From contig NC_079889.1 in assembly GCF_029227915.1 (NCBI RefSeq), forward strand, positions 8,430,001 to 8,494,000: a stretch of 64,000 nucleotides of DNA, read 5' to 3'. Every line of letters begins with the position of its first letter. Within the stretch, counting starts at the first letter, position 1. Shown here piece by piece: positions 59,518 to 64,000 of the stretch. A program made the position numbers and the translations under genes. This stretch comes from Hydractinia symbiolongicarpus. Lineage: Eukaryota > Cnidaria > Hydrozoa > Anthoathecata > Hydractiniidae. The notes below the pieces were generated by a model. The model saw only the letters and a list, made by a program, of their open reading frames with translations, searched no databases and was not told the origin of the DNA.

Positions 59518-62500
59518 ATGGCTGATGAAAAAAGTGGCATCAAGCAACGATTACGATCAAGCACATCACATGATGAATCTGAAATAAAGGTAATAAGTTA
59601 AATATATTTAAAAGACATATTTTCCTTGTGTATATATTTTACTTGCATGATGAGCAAAAAATTAAGGTCCAACATGAAAAATTCTTTTTTACAGCCTGTA
59701 TTGTTGTTACACTTTAGCCTGAAAATGAACCATCTACACCAAAATTAAAGAAGTCACAATCTGAAGATTTTGCCAAATTAATAGCAGACATGAATCCCAG
59801 GTATTGTTTGTTGTTGTAATCAAGAGTAGATTTCTAAGTGTCCTCTTGTCAACATTATGCAACTATATAATTTATCAAGCTGTTCTGTCACTACATAAAT
59901 AGGACATTGTTTATTGATTGTAACTACTTAATAAACATCCCAGTTGCTAAGGGGCTTAAAATTTGGTTGAAATTTCAAATTATTTTTAAGAAAAGTTCAA
60001 TAATATCTTAACTTTGTACCAGCGTATTTTGGTCATTTTAGAACAAAATACGCAGATGTAATTTTCTTTGAAAAGATAATCTAGATATTATCTGCCACAT
60101 AAGTTGAATAATAACTGTGCAGCCATTGGCTAATGAATGCCACATGAAATTCTGAATTACATCCATGACATGTACAAACATTTTCAATTTGACACAAGCT
60201 TTGTGCAATCGCTTTTCCAAGTGTGTTTTTATTATTCTCAAATAAAATTTATATAACGATTTCTAAGCTTTGTATGGCTGTATTTTCAAATCATATACAA
60301 TTTCAAATCATATACAGTAACTTCTTATCTGGGGATATATAATTTTTAAGCTTTGTGTTGTTGTTTTTTGTGATTTTTAAACAAAATACAATAATTTCTA
60401 AAGTGCATATAAGGCCTATTTTTGTCATTTCAAAAGAATTTTTAAAACAAAATACTGTTGCGATTTGAATTGAATTAACTTCATATTGCTTTGTGTTTGT
60501 CATTCTGAAACAATTTACAGCAACTTTTAAGATGTTATGGACAATAGAAACAAATCTGATAGATGTTATTTTTATTCATACAATTTTTGTCCCAAACAAG
60601 ATGATTTTAACAAGTAGGATTGTCAATTTTTTGTTTTCAAAAACAAATTTAAAACAATTCAAGGCCAATTTAAGCTGTTTTGAGACAAAGGGTTTGAGAA
60701 GCCAAATTGGAAAGAAATTTTTAGGTGAGCCCTTAGCAACCGTTAGGCCTCCCATCACTCCCCTGGACACCCAACCTGTGTTTAGTAGCTTTTCTATTGG
60801 AATGTGACAAGTCTTCTCAGAAACACTCTTGTTAATTAACATGGGCACGCAGCATTTTCTAACACAAATGCCAGCATGTTAACAAAACAGGCAGGAAAGT
60901 AGCATTACAGTAGGTTTGAAATAAATTAGTGTGATTCACAGAATCTTTTTGTGTGTTTAGTTTACTACTGAACTCGATTCAAGGTAGGGTTTTTACAAGG
61001 TCAGTACTGTCAGTACTGGTAAAATAATTGGGAAACCAGATAAGGAATTTGGAGGGTCAAGACCCAAAATTTAGGGTTTGTTGCTTATAAATAATGTGTA
61101 GTCTTTATGTTCTAAAAATCTTTATAATTATTACATTTATTGCAAAGGTGGAAGAATTGGTGGATTCGTGGCATATTCACGTTTGTGTTACTAGCTGGCT
61201 TTGCTGTAGTTATTTATTTTGGACCAAAAGCCATGTTATTATTAGTAAGTTTTGTATTTTTTATTAATTTTTACTGTGAAAAGATTTGCCAATTAAAATA
61301 ATCACCAAGTAATTTGGCCTATGTTCTTGAGTGTCTGTTATAAGAAGTTTCGTATCTGTCTTCAATTTTGTAGTATTTCATACCATAATTGAATTCCCTA
61401 AACCAAGTATTTTGAGTTTTAAATCAGTCTTTCCTAAAAGCAACCTATCTAGAGTATATTTTGATGTGTACAAGTAGGTTCAGCTCAAAGGGCATGTTTG
61501 TTGTTTGCTCTTTTTGTAACTGTTGAGTGGAGCATTGGAATTAAAGTTTTTAGTGAGTTTGCAATTAGATGAGAAAATTTCACTGCTTTTGCTAAAAACA
61601 TCGTATAAACCTGTTTTTCTTACTTTAGATAGTTGCAATTCAAGTTAAATGTTACCATGAAATTATATCTGTGGGTCATCAAAACTACAAGAAGTACAAC
61701 CTTCCAATGTTTCGCACACTTAGTTGGTGGGTGGAGTTCTAGATTTTTTTATATATAATGTGACAATTAATTTATATTTATTTCTCCTTCCAATAAGCCC
61801 CCAAACTTCCTTTCAATAATTCTCTCCCCTTCCTACTTTCCTGACAAGTATAAGCAACCTCCTTTAACCACCACCAGAACTGAGTGTAATGTTTGTTTTA
61901 AAGAGGAAAAACACATTCTATGGTAACATTCATCTACTTATGCATTAACTGTCCTTATTGAACTATTGCTGTAAATTACACATTTTAAAGAGAAGTTTAT
62001 GGTTCAGCATATTTTTGTGTTGAATAAATTTGTTAATTCGGTGTAAGCATATATAGTATTTACAGTATATTTAGTCGGCAGCTCAACAGCATATTTCATG
62101 CCAATTTTCTGCACATCACAAAAAGATCCAAAAATAAAAAAGCTCTCAAACTTTTTTTCCTGTAGGTATTTTCTTGGCAGTACAAATTACTTCTTTTATG
62201 GTGAAATAACTGCTGAATACTTTGCAGAGTTTCTTCAGAGAGAGGTGAGTTTTGCGTTTGCACTATAGTGCTAGTGTATATTTTAGTGCTAAGGATGTTT
62301 CACGTAGGAAGTCTTTTACTATAATTAAAAGAAATTTACTAAAATTAAATAGGCAACAACACAATATTCAAACTATGGATGCTTTTATAAAGAAGTATTT
62401 TGCACCTTAACCAAAGCAAATGAACGATCTTTTCAAATGAAATGGAAAACCTGTGCTATATCAAAAAAAAGAAAAGAAATTCACAAATTTTGCATTTTTG

Positions 62501-63712
62501 TAAAAAAATAATGTCCAAACTCTTTTTTTCAAAAATTTTAAATAAAATTAATGAACTGCTGAAGAAGAACCTGGGTAAAGTTTAATGGTGACTTGCAAGA
62601 ATAGATTGATTATCATTAGAGCTCTTTTTTCTTTCATTGATTTTGTAAACAAATATTTGTATATTGGCTGTAACCACATAAAAATTTTCGTGACAACTTA
62701 TCTGGGTCAAAAAAATCCACAAGAATTCACCCACCTGCCCTCTTTGACTCACAGACATTTAGTTAAAATTGTAATATAGATTTTTTTTATTTTGGTTTCC
62801 AATATGTTGCTATATTTTATTTTTAGGAACTGTTTAAATTTTTGCTCAGAAATCACAGACTTATCTCCTTTGCATTATATACAATTGGTAAGAATGTCTT
62901 CTGTGTTATGTAAACATTTTAAAATTTGAAAAGAAAAAGAGTCGTAGAGCTTTTAAGGAGTAAAAGCAACGTCTGTTCCTTTTAGTCTAAGATTTTATAA
63001 CACATAAAAACATCCTTGAGTTTCTGGAAGAATATTCATTTAGCACAATGTGTGCGTGCGTACGTTGTTTGTACCTAGTTAAAAACAGATGTTGTTTTCA
63101 TGTTTCAGGTATAATGTTCTTTGTGTTAAGTTTGAAGAAAAATTATTATAAAGTTCAGTTTGCATTGGTAGGTACTTTTTTATATCGTGTTGAGATAATT
63201 TGGATTTTACACGAAAAAACATCATCCTATGAAGCTGCTTTTTTGTTGTTGTTTGTCTAATTAATTCCTTGATGAATAAGAACACCATTACGTGCAGCTT
63301 TCTTGTTTATCAAGATATTACAAGTTTAGAGTTAAAATGAGGAGAGCATTAAGGACATAAATATGTGACAAAGTCAAAAAATCATTAGGCTGGATTTTCA
63401 TTAGTAGGCTCGTGTACGCAGTGTGGCCAGCATTCAAAGAATAAGGTAGTTCTGTAACTGCTACATATTTTTTTTTTCAAAAATAGTCGTGGAAACGTCC
63501 TAAGCAGTTGGAGAGTGTCATTGCAATTCTTTGGTGGCAAGCTTGTATTTTCAAAGACTCATTTTCTAACAACAGCAACATGTGTACATTTGACTTGTGT
63601 ATTTTTTATTTTATTGTTTCTCTTTTAAGTTTGGCTGGTACCAACTTACCTTGCTTATTGTGCTGACACCTTCACATTTAATCATTCAAAATATGCTGAC
63701 AGGATTGATCTG
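59518..63712 (+). CDS. CDS1: CDP-diacylglycerol synthase (phosphatidate cytidylyltransferase), 5' part
   Basis: Converts phosphatidic acid and CTP to CDP-diacylglycerol in the ER membrane, feeding phosphatidylinositol synthesis. Exons: 59518-59589, 59718-59800, 61148-61244, 61629-61726, 62166-62244, 62827-62887, 63109-63167, 63630-63712. All are in phase, about 210 residues. After a basic, Ser-rich N-terminus the family signature RWKNWWIRGIFTFVLL begins the first membrane segment. It is followed by IQVKCYHEIISVG, YNLPMFRTLSWYFL, NYFFYGEITAEYF, NHRLISFALYTIG, SLKKNYYKVQF and LTPSHLIIQNMLTGLIW, collinear with animal CDS1/CDS2. The last visible exon ends in phase 2. The catalytic C-terminal half lies beyond the right edge, so the CDS is truncated by the window, not by mutation. 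Animals often have one such gene; whether it equals CDS1 or CDS2 of vertebrates cannot be said. Confidence 0.97.
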
Positions 63713-63799
63713 GTAAAGATATTTCTTTACTTACAAATAGAAAAGCTTTGCAGTGTTTGGAAAGCTGCTATCAATGTCCATATACATTGGTAATGCCTA

Positions 63800-63955
63800 T
63801 CCGATTTCCCTCATGTTGTATAGGTTGACCTGTAGCTTTGTATCATGTTGTATAGGTTGACCTGTAGCACTTACTTAACGCTGTGGATGAAACACTAAAT
63901 GTTGTGATTACAAAGTGAACTCCTTAACCACTCTAACCAATTTATTTTTTATTCG
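63800..63955 (-). repeat. tRNA-derived SINE with internal 31-bp duplication
   Basis: On the minus strand: TTAGAGTGGTTAAGGAGTTC then ACTTTGTAATCACAAC (A-box side) and a tail with GGTCAACCTATACAACATGA. The tail block CATGTTGTATAGGTTGACCT (plus strand) occurs twice in direct tandem (63812 and 63844). It sits in an intron of CDP-diacylglycerol synthase. Confidence 0.6.
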
Positions 63956-64000
63956 GGATAACCAGTTGTATCTAAGGACTAACTTTAGTTTTATTATATC

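Overview
This 64-kb window is animal nuclear DNA, most probably from a cnidarian and perhaps a hydrozoan. It is AT-rich, its genes are split by GT-AG introns, and it is dense in degenerate transposons, tRNA-derived SINEs and microsatellites. The cnidarian assignment is an inference. It rests on the HEPN/NB-ARC/TPR receptor, the style of the LINE fragments and the gene architecture, not on a database match. All gene models below were assembled by hand by matching splice sites and codon phases across exons.

Layout from left to right. (1) About 0.5-3.4 kb, minus strand: a small secreted protein (signal peptide, RGD, coiled coil) whose exons fit together except for one base in an A7 run. (2) 3.4-10.4 kb: no gene recognised; dispersed repeats. 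(3) 10.5-18.3 kb, plus strand: complete S-adenosylmethionine synthetase (MAT) with two alternative first coding exons, each with its own TATA box. Both encode the start of the active-site motif, but one changes a conserved Glu to Met. (4) 18.3-28.9 kb: a transposon graveyard with LINE fragments on both strands, a TTAA-flanked MITE, a G-rich TIR element and a long TTTA microsatellite. (5) 29.0-31.9 kb, plus strand: a 964-residue uninterrupted HEPN-NB-ARC-TPR protein, an NLR-like innate immune sensor. (6) 32-36.3 kb: repeats and a CTT microsatellite. (7) 36.4-38.2 kb, plus strand: a three-exon insulin/relaxin-like peptide precursor with exactly six cysteines but non-canonical spacing in both chains. 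(8) 40.3-51.4 kb, minus strand: a ten-exon gene for a roughly 2,127-residue secreted protein. A single ILEI/FAM3-like domain sits between very long disordered arms that carry KRW 20-mer repeats, EHPPEHSM 8-mer repeats and a His-rich tract. (9) 51.4-59.5 kb: no gene recognised; tandem and dispersed repeats. (10) 59.5 kb to the right edge, plus strand: the first eight coding exons of CDP-diacylglycerol synthase, which continues beyond the window.

The genes do not form an operon or pathway. MAT and CDP-diacylglycerol synthase are housekeeping enzymes. The other four look lineage-specific: three are secreted and one is an intracellular immune sensor. The most novel items are the giant ILEI protein, the atypical insulin-like peptide, the duplicated MAT first exon, and the several repeat families recognisable from multiple copies inside this single window.
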